From the NCBI GenBank assembly GCA_036378535.1, contig DASUWH010000045.1, forward strand, positions 124,001 to 188,000: a stretch of DNA of 64,000 nucleotides. Direction: 5' to 3'. Within the stretch, counting starts at the first letter, position 1. Each line of letters starts with the position of its first letter. Positions 8,364 through 17,658 of this stretch are shown in pieces. Under the pieces are notes generated by a model, which saw only the letters and a list, made by a program, of their open reading frames with translations, did no database searches and had not been told where the DNA came from. The stretch is from Gp1-AA122 sp036378535 (lineage in GTDB: Bacteria; Acidobacteriota; Terriglobia; Terriglobales; Acidobacteriaceae). The translations under genes and the position numbers were made by a program.

Positions 8364-10160
8364 CTAGCGCGAGCCCGAGGCTGACATCTTCTGTCCCGCA
8401 ATCCACCCATCCACCCGCGTATCGAACACATCCAGGGGAAGCGCCCCGCCGTTCAGGACCTCGTCATGAAAGGCCCGAATGTCGAACTTGTCGCCCAGCT
8501 CCTTCCGGGCCTTATCGCGCAACCTGAGAATGTCCAATTGCCCAAGCTTGTACCCCAGCGCCTGTCCCGGCCATGCGATATACCGATCCGTCTCCGCTTG
8601 CACGTCGGGTTCATCTTGCGACGTGTGTTCATGAAAGTAATCAATCATCTGCTGTCGGGTCCAGTGCTTGTAGTGAACTCCGGTGTCGAGCACCAGGCGT
8701 ACAGCGCGTAGCAGTTCATCGGAAAGGCGTCCGAAATCCGAGTAAGGATCCTGATAAAAACCGATTTCCTTCCCCAGTCGCTCGGCATAAAGCGCCCAGC
8801 CCTCCTGGTAAGCGCTGTAAAACGCCTGCTGCCGGAAGGGTGGCAACTCGGGCAGGGTTTGCGCGATCGCGATCTGCATGTGATGTCCGGGAATGCCCTC
8901 ATGGTAGGCCGTGGACTCCGCGCTCAACAGCGAGCGGTGCTGGTAATCGCCGGTATTCACGTAAATGATTCCAGGCCGCGATCCGTCCGGTGTTCCCTGC
9001 GAGTAATCGGCGCCCGCCGACTCCTTTTCCCGGAAAGCCTGCACCGGTCGCACTTCCACTTTGGTTTTCGGCAGCAACCCGAACAGCTTGGGCAGTTCTG
9101 GCTGCATTTGTTCAATGTAGTGGCGGTAAGTCTCGAGAATTTGGTCTCCGGACGCGGGGATGAACTTGGGATTCTTCTTGGCGGCAGCGCTGAAACTCTT
9201 CAGATCACTGAACCCAAGCTTTTTTGCGATAGCCAGCTGCTCGCCTTCAATGCGCGCGACTTCCCGCAGTCCAATCTGGTGAATCGTTTCCGGATCCATA
9301 TCGGTGGTGGTCAGGCGCTCGATAGCGAAGCGATAACGCGCGTCGCCGTCGGGCAGAGCCCAGACACCGGGGTCGGTGCGGCCTTTGGGCGCATAGTCGC
9401 TGGCGATGAAGTTTGCCAGCTTGTTGTAGGCGGGGCGGACTTCGTTATCGACTGCCGCCACGATCCCGTCGTGAAGCCTTTTGCGATCTGTAGCCGGAAC
9501 TCCCTCGGGAAAATCGCTCACCGGATGCGCAAAAACGTTGGCCTCCCCGGCCGGATCGGCAATGCTTTTGCACTGCGCCACCGTCTTCTCCAGAAGAAAA
9601 CGCGGCGGCATAAGATGATCTTTTTCTCCCGCCTGAAGTACCTCGATGACTTGGTCGACCAGGCGGGGCACCTGATGCAGGCGCGTCAGGTAATCCTCAT
9701 AATGTCGCGTCGAATCAAATGGCAACAACGCTACTAGCTGAGGAAGCTGAATATGTAGTCCGCCGAACTGGTCGATCGGCATCTCGTAATTCTTGAACTC
9801 AATATTTTTCAGTTGCTGCTTCAGGCCGCGCGTCATCAATACCTGGCTGAGTCTGTCCTGCTCGGGGAATCCCGACGTATCCACAGCTTCAAAACGCGAC
9901 AGCCAATCCTGCAGATCGCGCTTCTTTTGCTGGACGTGCGCCAGCGAGATATCTTCCCAGCGATCGTTGTACCGGTAATCGCCAATGACGCTCGCGAACT
10001 CTGGCTGCTCCCGCAGTTCGTATTCCCATTGGTCTGCCAGCAGCTTCTTGAATTGATTCTTCCGGGCGTTCAGTTCGTTCGTGTCGGCAGCGATAAGAGA
10101 GATGATCGAACCTCCAAACAGGGCAAATAAAACACAGAAGAAAACTATTCGAAATCGCAA
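8364..10160 (-). CDS. DUF885 family protein, probable secreted metallopeptidase-like
   Basis: The 598-residue product starts with a signal peptide (MRFRIVFFCVLFALFGGSII...AADTNE). It carries the DUF885 core, including HEGIPGHHMQ near residue 418, which resembles an HExxH-type zinc site in a helical fold. YQEGWALYAE follows about 40 residues later and could supply the third ligand. Family length is normally 550-620 residues, so this copy looks complete. DUF885 proteins resemble M32-type carboxypeptidases, but the substrate here is unknown. It is transcribed alone, convergent with the secreted protein upstream in the window. Confidence 0.9.
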   Translation of the reverse strand: MRFRIVFFCVLFALFGGSIISLIAADTNELNARKNQFKKLLADQWEYELREQPEFASVIGDYRYNDRWEDISLAHVQQKKRDLQDWLSRFEAVDTSGFPEQDRLSQVLMTRGLKQQLKNIEFKNYEMPIDQFGGLHIQLPQLVALLPFDSTRHYEDYLTRLHQVPRLVDQVIEVLQAGEKDHLMPPRFLLEKTVAQCKSIADPAGEANVFAHPVSDFPEGVPATDRKRLHDGIVAAVDNEVRPAYNKLANFIASDYAPKGRTDPGVWALPDGDARYRFAIERLTTTDMDPETIHQIGLREVARIEGEQLAIAKKLGFSDLKSFSAAAKKNPKFIPASGDQILETYRHYIEQMQPELPKLFGLLPKTKVEVRPVQAFREKESAGADYSQGTPDGSRPGIIYVNTGDYQHRSLLSAESTAYHEGIPGHHMQIAIAQTLPELPPFRQQAFYSAYQEGWALYAERLGKEIGFYQDPYSDFGRLSDELLRAVRLVLDTGVHYKHWTRQQMIDYFHEHTSQDEPDVQAETDRYIAWPGQALGYKLGQLDILRLRDKARKELGDKFDIRAFHDEVLNGGALPLDVFDTRVDGWIAGQKMSASGSR

Positions 10161-10282
10161 GCGGGCTCCTTAGACGAGGAAATACGAGGCGAACCGCTCT
10201 TCTTAGACGCGGCGAACCGCTGTCGGTGATCGTAGATTTTAGCAGGGAGGAGGTCGTCTTAGTGGTCGGATTGAGAACGCAA

Positions 10283-11341
10283 TCAGCTGCTGACGACTCC
10301 CCGTTGGGCCACGCCAATATTGTCTCTCGTGGTGTTCTTGACCAGGTACATCATCTCGTCGGCTTGGCGGATGATGTCGTGCGGCGTTTTGGCGTCATGC
10401 GGATACGTCGCCAGCCCAATGCTGGCTTTGACCGTGAGATTCAGTCCTTCCTCGCTGCAGAAGGGTGTGGTGCGCAGGTTATCGCGCAAACGCTTGGCCA
10501 CGTTCAAGGCAGCATCTTTGCTGGTCTGCGGCAAGAGAATCACGAACTCGTCCCCACCATAGCGGAACGCGTAGTCGATCAGCCGCAACTGCGCCTTGAT
10601 CAGATATCCGATCTCGGCCAACAGCTTGCTACCGATCAGGTGCCCGTAAGTATCGTTCACCTGTTTGAAGTGGTCCAGATCGATAAAGAGCACGGTGAAT
10701 TCGTAGCCGAAGCGCGCGGATCGATAAACTTCCGTTTCCAGCGTCTTATAAAGATGGCGGGCGTTGTACAGGCCGGTGACGTCGTCGGTGATCGTCAACT
10801 CCTGGATCTTTTCGACGGCACGGGCATTTTCAATGGCAATCGCAGCGTAATCGCATAAGGATTGCAGGAAGAAGACCTCTTCGTCACGGAACCCGTCCAT
10901 CTCCACGTTCACCAGTTGAATGACGCCCAGAACGCGGTGCTTGGAGCGCAGGGGCACGCAGATGATGGACCGAGTCTCCCACTCGGTCATCACATCAATG
11001 CGTTTGGCGAAGCGCGGATCGCTGGCGACGTCGGGCACGATGAGCCGCTCGCCGTGTTTAGCGACCCAACCAGCAATACCTTCCCCGACCTTCAGCCGCA
11101 CATTCTTTAGAGTGTCTGCGGCATCGCCCACCGCGATCGCAAAGTACAGCTCATTGCGCTGCTCATCGACCATGAGCAGAGACCAGGTGTCCGGGCGGAA
11201 GTATTCCGCCATCTTTTCCATGATGGTTTGCAGGATAGAATCCAGGTCCAGCGATGAGGTCAGGGCCTTGGCCACATCATGAAAAATCGTGACCTCTTGA
11301 ACTTGCCGTTTGCCGGCGTTCGTGGCCTCAGTCATGCCCAT
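10283..11341 (-). CDS. GAF-GGDEF diguanylate cyclase
   Basis: A soluble 352-residue signalling enzyme. A GAF domain (about 20-175) precedes a short linker and a GGDEF domain (about 185-345) with the intact active site GGDEF at 262-266. An RxxD inhibition site (RLID, 253-256) lies exactly five residues upstream, so product-inhibited synthesis of cyclic di-GMP from GTP is expected. There is no membrane segment, which implies an intracellular signal sensed by the GAF domain. It is monocistronic as far as visible. No EAL or HD-GYP partner is in the window. Confidence 0.93.
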   Translation of the reverse strand: MGMTEATNAGKRQVQEVTIFHDVAKALTSSLDLDSILQTIMEKMAEYFRPDTWSLLMVDEQRNELYFAIAVGDAADTLKNVRLKVGEGIAGWVAKHGERLIVPDVASDPRFAKRIDVMTEWETRSIICVPLRSKHRVLGVIQLVNVEMDGFRDEEVFFLQSLCDYAAIAIENARAVEKIQELTITDDVTGLYNARHLYKTLETEVYRSARFGYEFTVLFIDLDHFKQVNDTYGHLIGSKLLAEIGYLIKAQLRLIDYAFRYGGDEFVILLPQTSKDAALNVAKRLRDNLRTTPFCSEEGLNLTVKASIGLATYPHDAKTPHDIIRQADEMMYLVKNTTRDNIGVAQRGVVSS

Positions 11342-11553
11342 CCTCGGAGCGGGGTGAAGATGCGCTGATTATAGGCGGCGTCTCTCCCGGCGGGCAATAA
11401 ACCTTGGTAAGCAGCGAACCCGTTAAGCCACGTCTGACAAGCACATACCCAGGTTACGACCGTACATTCCGCCGGGTGAATTTTTGCCGCCGGTAAGCTT
11501 GCCTTCGCCTATCATATCTGCGGAAGGCCCAGGTTCCCGGCCCAGGAGCAATC

Positions 11554-12411
11554 GTGGCATCGTTCGGTGCGGGTCTGAAGCGCGAGCGCGAGAACAAGAA
11601 GATTACGCTTGACCAGGTCTCGGTCTCGACCAAGATCAGCGTCCGCATGCTGCGCGCGCTGGAAGAAGAAAAATTCGACCAACTACCCGGCGGGATCTTC
11701 AACAAAGGATTCGTGCGCGCCTACGCTCGCCACCTCGGGTTGGATGAAGAACAGGCCGTCGCCGACTACCTTGCCGCCTCTACCCCAGCTCAGGGTCCGC
11801 GGCCGGAAGATCTGGAACTGCGCGCCATGGCTGAACAGAAAGAGAAGGAGCGCCAGCGCCAGGCTCGCCTAACCAAAGATTTCCCCTGGGGCTGGGTGGC
11901 GACAATTCTCCTTCTCATTGCCCTGGGTTTTTCGGTTTGGGGGGTTCGGTTTGGGCGCGACGTTCAGAGCGCAAAAAGTAGCCCGCCACAGGCCGCATCC
12001 GAACCAGTGGCCAAGGCGCCCAGTGAGCCGCCAGCTAAGTCAAAGCTTTCTACTGAAACTGCCCCGGTGAAAACCGAATCACCGCAGTTTTCACCTGCCG
12101 CCTCGCGGGAAACCGTACCACCCACCCAATCAGCCCCAGGCGCCGCCTTCACGATTCGCGTAACCGCAGATGACGATTCGTGGTTATCGATCACTGCCGA
12201 CGGCAAAACCGTGTTCTCCGGCACTCTGGTGGCACCGGGCGCACAGACAGTTCACGCCAACAGCTCGGTGGTGATCAGGGCAGGAAATCTGGGTGGCCTG
12301 AATATCTTTTTCAACGGTAAACGGCTTCCATCCCAAGGTGATTACGGGGAAGTCAGGACTTTGACCTTCGATGGCACCGGCCTGAAACCTGAACCCAAAC
12401 AGGACCAATAG
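11554..12411 (+). CDS. RodZ-like helix-turn-helix membrane protein
   Basis: A cytoplasmic HTH_25 domain (residues 5-72, LKRERENKKITLDQVSVST) is followed by a charged linker, one membrane segment (about 112-131, starting WGWVATILLL) and a periplasmic DUF4115 beta domain (about 200-280, WLSITADGKTVFSGTL). This is the RodZ arrangement, which links MreB to the wall-synthesis machinery. No mre or rod gene is next to it, so I leave the symbol empty. The start is GTG with AGGAG about 7 nt upstream. Confidence 0.87.
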   Translation: MASFGAGLKRERENKKITLDQVSVSTKISVRMLRALEEEKFDQLPGGIFNKGFVRAYARHLGLDEEQAVADYLAASTPAQGPRPEDLELRAMAEQKEKERQRQARLTKDFPWGWVATILLLIALGFSVWGVRFGRDVQSAKSSPPQAASEPVAKAPSEPPAKSKLSTETAPVKTESPQFSPAASRETVPPTQSAPGAAFTIRVTADDDSWLSITADGKTVFSGTLVAPGAQTVHANSSVVIRAGNLGGLNIFFNGKRLPSQGDYGEVRTLTFDGTGLKPEPKQDQ

Positions 12412-12611
12412 GGCAACGAAACTGCCGTCCGTTCGCCTCTACCTTTAGCCCATGTGCTCCTTATGCAGTACCTTCCGCACCCGCGTAATTCCGACAGCCG
12501 TGCCCTTCATAGATAGCGCAATTTTCCCTTCCCTTGCATCGCTTCTGGTGCAATAATTGCGGCCTTCAAATTGCTACCTATTTGGGTAATCAGTACAGGT
12601 GGATTGGACTT

Positions 12612-12965
12612 ATGTTTATAGAAAAATTATGCGAGGGTGTGCTCTGCATTCTTACCCCGCTCGGGCCGCGGTATTTGAAGCCGAAATTTCGCGATCGCGT
12701 GCATCTGATGTGGATTTTTAGACACTTCCACAGACTGCCGCAACAAGTGCTTAGTGCACGCGAGCAACGATTTATCGAAATGCTGTGCCAGTCAGCGCAA
12801 TTCGTTTCCGGCTTGCGCAGCAATGGCTTGGAAGAAGCGATTGTGATCGGCACACTCGAACATCGGGTTCCGCTTCCAACCGAGGAAATGCAGGCGCACA
12901 GTGCCCCGGCAAGCGCCCGCAGGTCACCTGCCAGCCCGATAACGGACGAGCGCGGAAGCTCTTAA
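12612..12965 (+). CDS. Small hypothetical protein (118 residues)
   Basis: It starts MFIEKLCEGVLCILTPLGPRYL, followed by an aromatic and basic stretch (RVHLMWIFRHFHRLPQQVLS) and a C-terminal tail that looks disordered. I recall similar short proteins in acidobacterial genomes, which supports it as a real gene, but no function is known to me. The internal ATG at 12612 is preferred over an upstream start at 12534, whose extra 26 residues are not protein-like. Confidence 0.6.
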   Translation: MFIEKLCEGVLCILTPLGPRYLKPKFRDRVHLMWIFRHFHRLPQQVLSAREQRFIEMLCQSAQFVSGLRSNGLEEAIVIGTLEHRVPLPTEEMQAHSAPASARRSPASPITDERGSS

Positions 12966-13059
12966 GGTCGAACGGTAGCGGCCCACTTGTAAAATCGAAA
13001 GCCCCGCGGTCGGCAGATGTTTCCGCCCACCACGGGAATTTTTTTCCGCTATTGGAACG

Positions 13060-13530
13060 TCAGGGTTGGCGTTCCGGCCCCGTTTCTTTAGGTTCGTTCA
13101 GTTCTCCGCAGGGTCCCTCGCCACGCCCGCCACCGCCACCCCCGTGGAAGCCGCCACCACCGCCATGGCCGCGGGCCTCCTGGCAGCTCTTGATAGCTTC
13201 CCTTTGCTGCGGCGTGATGATTCCGTCCACTTGCTGGCGCGTGCGCTGACGAATAGCTCGAATCTGTTCCCGCCGCTGTTGCGGAGTGAGTGAACTATTC
13301 GCGCATACCGACTGAATTTCCGCTCTGGAACTCTGTTCCAGGCTCCTTCGCTCCTGCATGGCCGCCTTGGAGACACCCGCCTCCTGCCAGCATGGCTCCT
13401 GGCGCGGGGTCCTTCCCACCCGGCGCCCAAGGATGGGGGGTTGTGGCCTGGGCTCCTGAGCAAATCCCGCAATGGGAGTCACAGCCGCCATCAGCACAAG
13501 CCCACAAGCAAACTTCAGGGGTAAGGGCAT
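13060..13530 (-). CDS. Spy/CpxP-like secreted protein
   Basis: The 156-residue protein has a signal peptide (LKFACGLVLMAAVTPIAGFAQ), then a basic helical core. The core carries two LTPxQ-type segments (SLTPQQRREQIRAIRQ and ITPQQREAIKSC), as in Spy and other LTXXQ periplasmic chaperones. The C-terminus is a low-complexity glycine run (GGGGGFHGGGGGG). Expected location is the periplasm or outside. It is monocistronic. Confidence 0.75.
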   Translation of the reverse strand: MPLPLKFACGLVLMAAVTPIAGFAQEPRPQPPILGRRVGRTPRQEPCWQEAGVSKAAMQERRSLEQSSRAEIQSVCANSSLTPQQRREQIRAIRQRTRQQVDGIITPQQREAIKSCQEARGHGGGGGFHGGGGGGRGEGPCGELNEPKETGPERQP

Positions 13531-13610
13531 AGATATCCTCCGCGCATTCTCAACCCATGTACTTGGAAAAAGTTGCTGGCGACAATTCTAACCTCATACC
13601 GACAAAAAAC

Positions 13611-14187
13611 CGTGTCATCCCGAGTGAGGGCGCGAGCCCGAATCGAGAGCCTGCCCCGAGCGGAGTCGAGGGGGACCTTGCGTTTGCGTTTCTTTCCTTC
13701 TGCAAGCGACCTATTTCAGCCGATCCCCATCCCGTGCCCGCACCACCCTGTCATCCCGACCGAGGGCGTCGAGCCCGAGTGGAGGGACCTTGTGTTTGCG
13801 GTTCTTTCCTTCTGCAAGCGCCCTATTTCAGCCGAGTCCCATCCCTCGCCCGCACCAATCCTGTCATCCCGACCGAGGGCGTCGAGCCCGAGTGGAGAGC
13901 CTGCCCCGAGCGGAGTCGAGGGGGACCTTGCGTTTGCGTTTGTTTCCTTCTGCAAGCGACCTATTTCAGCCGATCCCCATCCCGTGCCCGCACCACCCTG
14001 TCATCCCGACCGAGGGCGTGAGCCCGAGTGGAGAGCCTGCCCCGAGCGGAGTCGAGGGGGACCTTGCGTTTGCGTTTCCCCGCAAACGTCAGCCGAGCCA
14101 AGGCCGTGCCCGCACAGCCCTCTCATCCGGAGCGAAGCACAGTAGAGAACCTGCCCCGAGCGGAATCGAGGGGACCTTGTGTTTCAA
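13611..14187 (+). repeat. Cluster of five TGTCATCCCGA elements
   Basis: Five head-to-tail copies begin at about 13611, 13749, 13861, 13998 and 14120. Copies 1-3 also share a 3' extension of about 60 bp (TTTCCTTCTGCAAGCG...CCCGCACC), giving a tandem period of 112-138 bp. The central hairpins are GGGC-GCGA-GCCC, GGGC-GTCGA-GCCC (twice) and GGGC-GTGA-GCCC; the fifth copy is degraded. The stretch 13531-14220 contains no gene I can support. Open frames across it are translations of the repeat. Confidence 0.9.
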
Positions 14188-14220
14188 TCCACTCTCAGGT
14201 TTGCCGTAACATGGTCACCG

Positions 14221-15822
14221 ATGCGTCCCCGATTGAGCCGCTGGTGGTCTGATCCGCTGTCGTTACTGATAGTCGTAGCCTGCCTGGGCGCAATCGTCGT
14301 GCAATCCGGAGAACTGGGATCGGCTGACACCGCCCACCGTCTCCAGACAGCCCACTCCTTCTGGACTTCCGAGCCGCCCGTCTTTCCGAACGAGTATCCC
14401 GAATTCGGCCTCCATGGCCGGGGAGGAAAACTCTACGACTGGTATGGCATCGGCCAGCCGCTTCTGCTGCTGCCCGCCGACATCGTTGCCAGCGGCATCG
14501 CGCACCTCTCCATATTTAGCGGCTACACCGACGATCCCGGCGTGCGCAGCATCATTGTCAGTTATCTCGTCAACATACTGATCAACGCATTGACCGCGCT
14601 AGTCTGTTTCCGCTTTCTTCGCCTGCTGAGTTTCACTCCGGCGCAATCGATCGCCGGCGCCCTGGCCCTCCTCTTCTGCACCACCCACCTGCATTACACC
14701 CAGAACATGATGGAGAACAATTACATCCAGCTTCTTACCCTGGTGGGCTTCACTTATCAATACGACTGGTGGCGGACCGGGAAGCGCACATTCTTGCTGA
14801 TTGGCTCAGCTGCCTTGGGGCTCAACCTGCTCACGCGCCTGACCACCGGGTTGGATCTGCTGGGCGCGGCATTCTTTCTGCTGCTCGTGGCCTGGTTCGA
14901 GCGAACGCGCCCGCGGGAACTTTGGGATCGTTTCCTCGTCTACGCGAAAACTTCGCTGCCCGTTTATGCCGTATTCCTGGCAGCCGATCGTCTCTACCAG
15001 TTTTATCGGTTCGGATCTTTCTTCAACACTTATGTCTCGATATTCGCGAACGAGTATCACCACCTCGATCCCACGCTGCCCCCGAACTATCCCTGGGAGA
15101 CGCCATTCCACGTGGGTTTTCTGGGACCACTGATCACTCCAGAGAAATCGATCTTCCTGTTTGATCCCCTGCTGGTGCTGACCATGGTGATGGTCATGCG
15201 CGCGTGGAACCGCTTCACTCCCGAGATCAAGGCTTATATCGTCGCCGCTTTCGCGCTGCTGCTGGCCTACATCAGCTTCTATGCGCGCTACACGGTCTGG
15301 AGCGGCGATTTCGCCTGGGGAGATCGTTACGTTTCCACGGCTGCCCAATTAGCAGCCTTTATCTCGGTACCGCTGCTGTTACGCTATCGCGCCGGTCTCG
15401 GAGCTTTCCTGTGGCGAGCGGGACTCGCTCTGATCGTTATCAGCACCGTGATTCAAATCGCCTCTTTGACCTTCTGGCTGCCGCTCGAGATCTATCAAAT
15501 GGAAACCCTGGGCCATCCCACATTTGTAATCGCTTTACGTTTCAAGAACATCATGGCATTCGCTTTAGGCAAGATGGATGCCTGGCGTCTGAGCAACCAT
15601 GCCATGACCGAAGACCCCTGGGACTATGTCCACATCACCACCTGGAACTTCTTGCCATTCCTGTTGCGAAGAGTAGGTGCCGCGCCGAGCTGGGTCGTAA
15701 GTACCACCTTGGCACTCTGGGTGGCGGCGGTGGCGGCTTTTGCAGGGTGCTGTTGGCGATTACGGACTCTGCTGCACCGAGCACCAGTCGTTTCACTTCA
15801 GAATTTTCGGCATGAGCAGTGA
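14221..15822 (+). CDS. Polytopic membrane protein, GT-C-like glycosyltransferase candidate
   Basis: The 533-residue protein has about 10-11 membrane segments. A large first periplasmic loop (DTAHRLQTAHSFWTSEPPVF...GLHGRGGKLYDWYGIGQP) contains acidic residues in the place expected for dolichol-phosphate-mannose-type (GT-C) transferases. A second soluble segment near DRYVSTAAQ follows. I infer a lipid-linked sugar transferase, but no motif is decisive and it could be an uncharacterised membrane protein. ATG 14221 is chosen over an in-frame ATG at 14179 that falls in the end of the repeat cluster. Confidence 0.72.
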   Translation: MRPRLSRWWSDPLSLLIVVACLGAIVVQSGELGSADTAHRLQTAHSFWTSEPPVFPNEYPEFGLHGRGGKLYDWYGIGQPLLLLPADIVASGIAHLSIFSGYTDDPGVRSIIVSYLVNILINALTALVCFRFLRLLSFTPAQSIAGALALLFCTTHLHYTQNMMENNYIQLLTLVGFTYQYDWWRTGKRTFLLIGSAALGLNLLTRLTTGLDLLGAAFFLLLVAWFERTRPRELWDRFLVYAKTSLPVYAVFLAADRLYQFYRFGSFFNTYVSIFANEYHHLDPTLPPNYPWETPFHVGFLGPLITPEKSIFLFDPLLVLTMVMVMRAWNRFTPEIKAYIVAAFALLLAYISFYARYTVWSGDFAWGDRYVSTAAQLAAFISVPLLLRYRAGLGAFLWRAGLALIVISTVIQIASLTFWLPLEIYQMETLGHPTFVIALRFKNIMAFALGKMDAWRLSNHAMTEDPWDYVHITTWNFLPFLLRRVGAAPSWVVSTTLALWVAAVAAFAGCCWRLRTLLHRAPVVSLQNFRHEQ

Positions 15823-15846
15823 TGTAGCGACATTGCAACAGTGCAG

Positions 15847-17550
15847 TTAACGTCCCGTCTTCTGCACCACAAACTTGGTCTCCAGCCCCTCATACACTTC
15901 TTCCGCTCGCTGCAATGCCTCCTGCACGTTGTCGCAGATATTCTCTGTGCCGATCACCTCCTCGAACTCGGCTTGGTGAATCAGTTTGGCGGGTTGCTCT
16001 CGGGCACCGCAGAGGATCAGCGTGCGCTTGCTGTTATGCAGCTGTTTCGCGACATCTTCCAGCGCGAACAAGCCGGTGGCGTCGAGGGCGGTCATGTTCC
16101 GCAGGCGCAGGATCACGACCGGTGGCAGCTTGTGCAGGTTTTCGGTGACCACGGAAATTTTGTCGGTCGCGCCAAACAGAAACGGCCCGTGGATACGGAA
16201 TATGGTGGCGTAGTAGGGAATGTCCTTGTCCTGCAGTATGTGTATGCGGCCGTCTTCAATGTAGTCGTCGGTGACTTGCGAAACCGTCGTGGTGGCGGCG
16301 ACGCGGCTGATGAAGAGCAGCGCGGCCAGGATCATTCCCGCCTCAACCGCGACCGTGAGATCGGCAAAAACCGTCAGCGCGAAGGTGACCAGCCAGATGC
16401 TGATGTCGGTCTTGGTCAGCTTGAGCAGTTGCGGAATCTCGCGCCACTCGCCCATGTTGTAGGAAACGATCATCAGAATTCCGGCCAGCGCGCACATGGG
16501 CACGTAGCTGACCAGCGGCGCCGCGAACAGAAGAATGCACAGTAAAGTAAGTGCGTGAACGATACCGGCTATCGGGGACTGCGCGCCGGAACGGATATTC
16601 GTGGCCGTTCGGGCAATGGCGCCGGTCGCGGGCAGGCCGCCGAACATCGGAGAAAAGATGTTGGCGACACCCTGGCCGATCAATTCGACATTTGGATTAT
16701 GGCGGTCATTGCTCATGCGGTCGGAAACCACAGCTGACATGAGCGACTCAATCGCTCCCAACATGGCTACCGTGAAAGCTGGGCCCAGCAAGCCATGAAT
16801 CAGGTCGCTGCGGAAACGGGGAACCTGCAGATGCGGTAGTCCCGCGGGGATGCCCCCGAAACGCGTTCCGATCGTTTCTACCGGAAGCTTGAATAAGTAC
16901 ACGGCAAGGGTTCCCAATAGGAGCGCGACGATCGGCCCCGGAATGCGCGCGGAAAGACTCCGGCAGATAATCAGCACCAGCACGGTGAAGACGGCGAGCG
17001 CGGTGGCCTCGTAAGAGAGGGTGTGGAAGTTGGCGGCCAGTGTTTCTACACGCAGCCAGAAAATGCCGGGAACTTTTTCGACATGCAAGCCGAAGAAATC
17101 CTTGATCTGGGTGCTCGCGATGAGGACAGCGATGCCGTTGGTAAATCCGATGACCACTGGGCGCGGTATAAACCTGACGGCAGTGCCAAGTCCCGTGGCG
17201 CCCATGATGACCAGAAGCATTCCCGCCATCACCGTGCACATGAACAGGCCATCGACGCCATGCGCAGCGACGATGCCCGCGACCACAACCACAAAGGCGC
17301 CCGTCGGTCCGCCGATTTGCGTTTTGGATCCACCCAGGGCAGAGATCAGGAAGCCGGTGACGATTGCGCAGTAGATACCTGCCTGCGGCGTCAGCCCCGA
17401 AGCGATAGCGAAGGCCATAGCCAGCGGCAGCGCGACCAGGCCCACGGTGATTCCGGCAGTCAGGTCAAGAAAAAATTTGTGGCGATTGTAGTCGCGCAGG
17501 CAGAGCACAGACTTCGGAAGCCATCGGTCATCCAGCAAAGTACGAGCCAT
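15847..17550 (-). CDS. SulP family anion transporter with STAS domain
   Basis: The 567-residue inner-membrane transporter has a UraA-like membrane domain (about 25-425) with SulP signatures such as GLTPQAGIYCAIV and GGLPATGAIARTATN. A cytoplasmic STAS domain follows (about 435-550). The STAS loop reads LDATGLFALE, with Thr492 at the position of the phosphorylated serine of SpoIIAA. Substrate could be sulfate, bicarbonate or a dicarboxylate; sequence alone does not decide. The gene follows the SpoIIE-type phosphatase on the same strand with 108 bp between them. Confidence 0.9.
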   Translation of the reverse strand: MARTLLDDRWLPKSVLCLRDYNRHKFFLDLTAGITVGLVALPLAMAFAIASGLTPQAGIYCAIVTGFLISALGGSKTQIGGPTGAFVVVVAGIVAAHGVDGLFMCTVMAGMLLVIMGATGLGTAVRFIPRPVVIGFTNGIAVLIASTQIKDFFGLHVEKVPGIFWLRVETLAANFHTLSYEATALAVFTVLVLIICRSLSARIPGPIVALLLGTLAVYLFKLPVETIGTRFGGIPAGLPHLQVPRFRSDLIHGLLGPAFTVAMLGAIESLMSAVVSDRMSNDRHNPNVELIGQGVANIFSPMFGGLPATGAIARTATNIRSGAQSPIAGIVHALTLLCILLFAAPLVSYVPMCALAGILMIVSYNMGEWREIPQLLKLTKTDISIWLVTFALTVFADLTVAVEAGMILAALLFISRVAATTTVSQVTDDYIEDGRIHILQDKDIPYYATIFRIHGPFLFGATDKISVVTENLHKLPPVVILRLRNMTALDATGLFALEDVAKQLHNSKRTLILCGAREQPAKLIHQAEFEEVIGTENICDNVQEALQRAEEVYEGLETKFVVQKTGR

Positions 17551-17658
17551 TTTGACATTATGTCAGCGACCATGAAACTCGGGAAGTGATTAAAGGAGCT
17601 GCGGAAAATACGAAAGGACTAGTCCGGGCAGCAAAGCCAGCGATCGCTCCGGCGAAAC

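Noticed and set aside
10226..10858. Plus-strand frame of 210 residues opposite the diguanylate cyclase
   Set aside because: Shadow frame; the GGDEF gene on the other strand has intact motifs throughout.
13557..14145. Overlapping open frames of 75-190 residues
   Set aside because: They are translations of the tandem TGTCATCCCGA copies in several frames (repeated phrases such as EPAPSGVEGDLAF), with no start site or family resemblance.
13611..14187. CRISPR-like appearance of the repeat cluster
   Set aside because: The repeated part is the long section with hairpin, spacing is uneven (112-138 bp), the 'spacers' are themselves repeated, and no cas gene is present.
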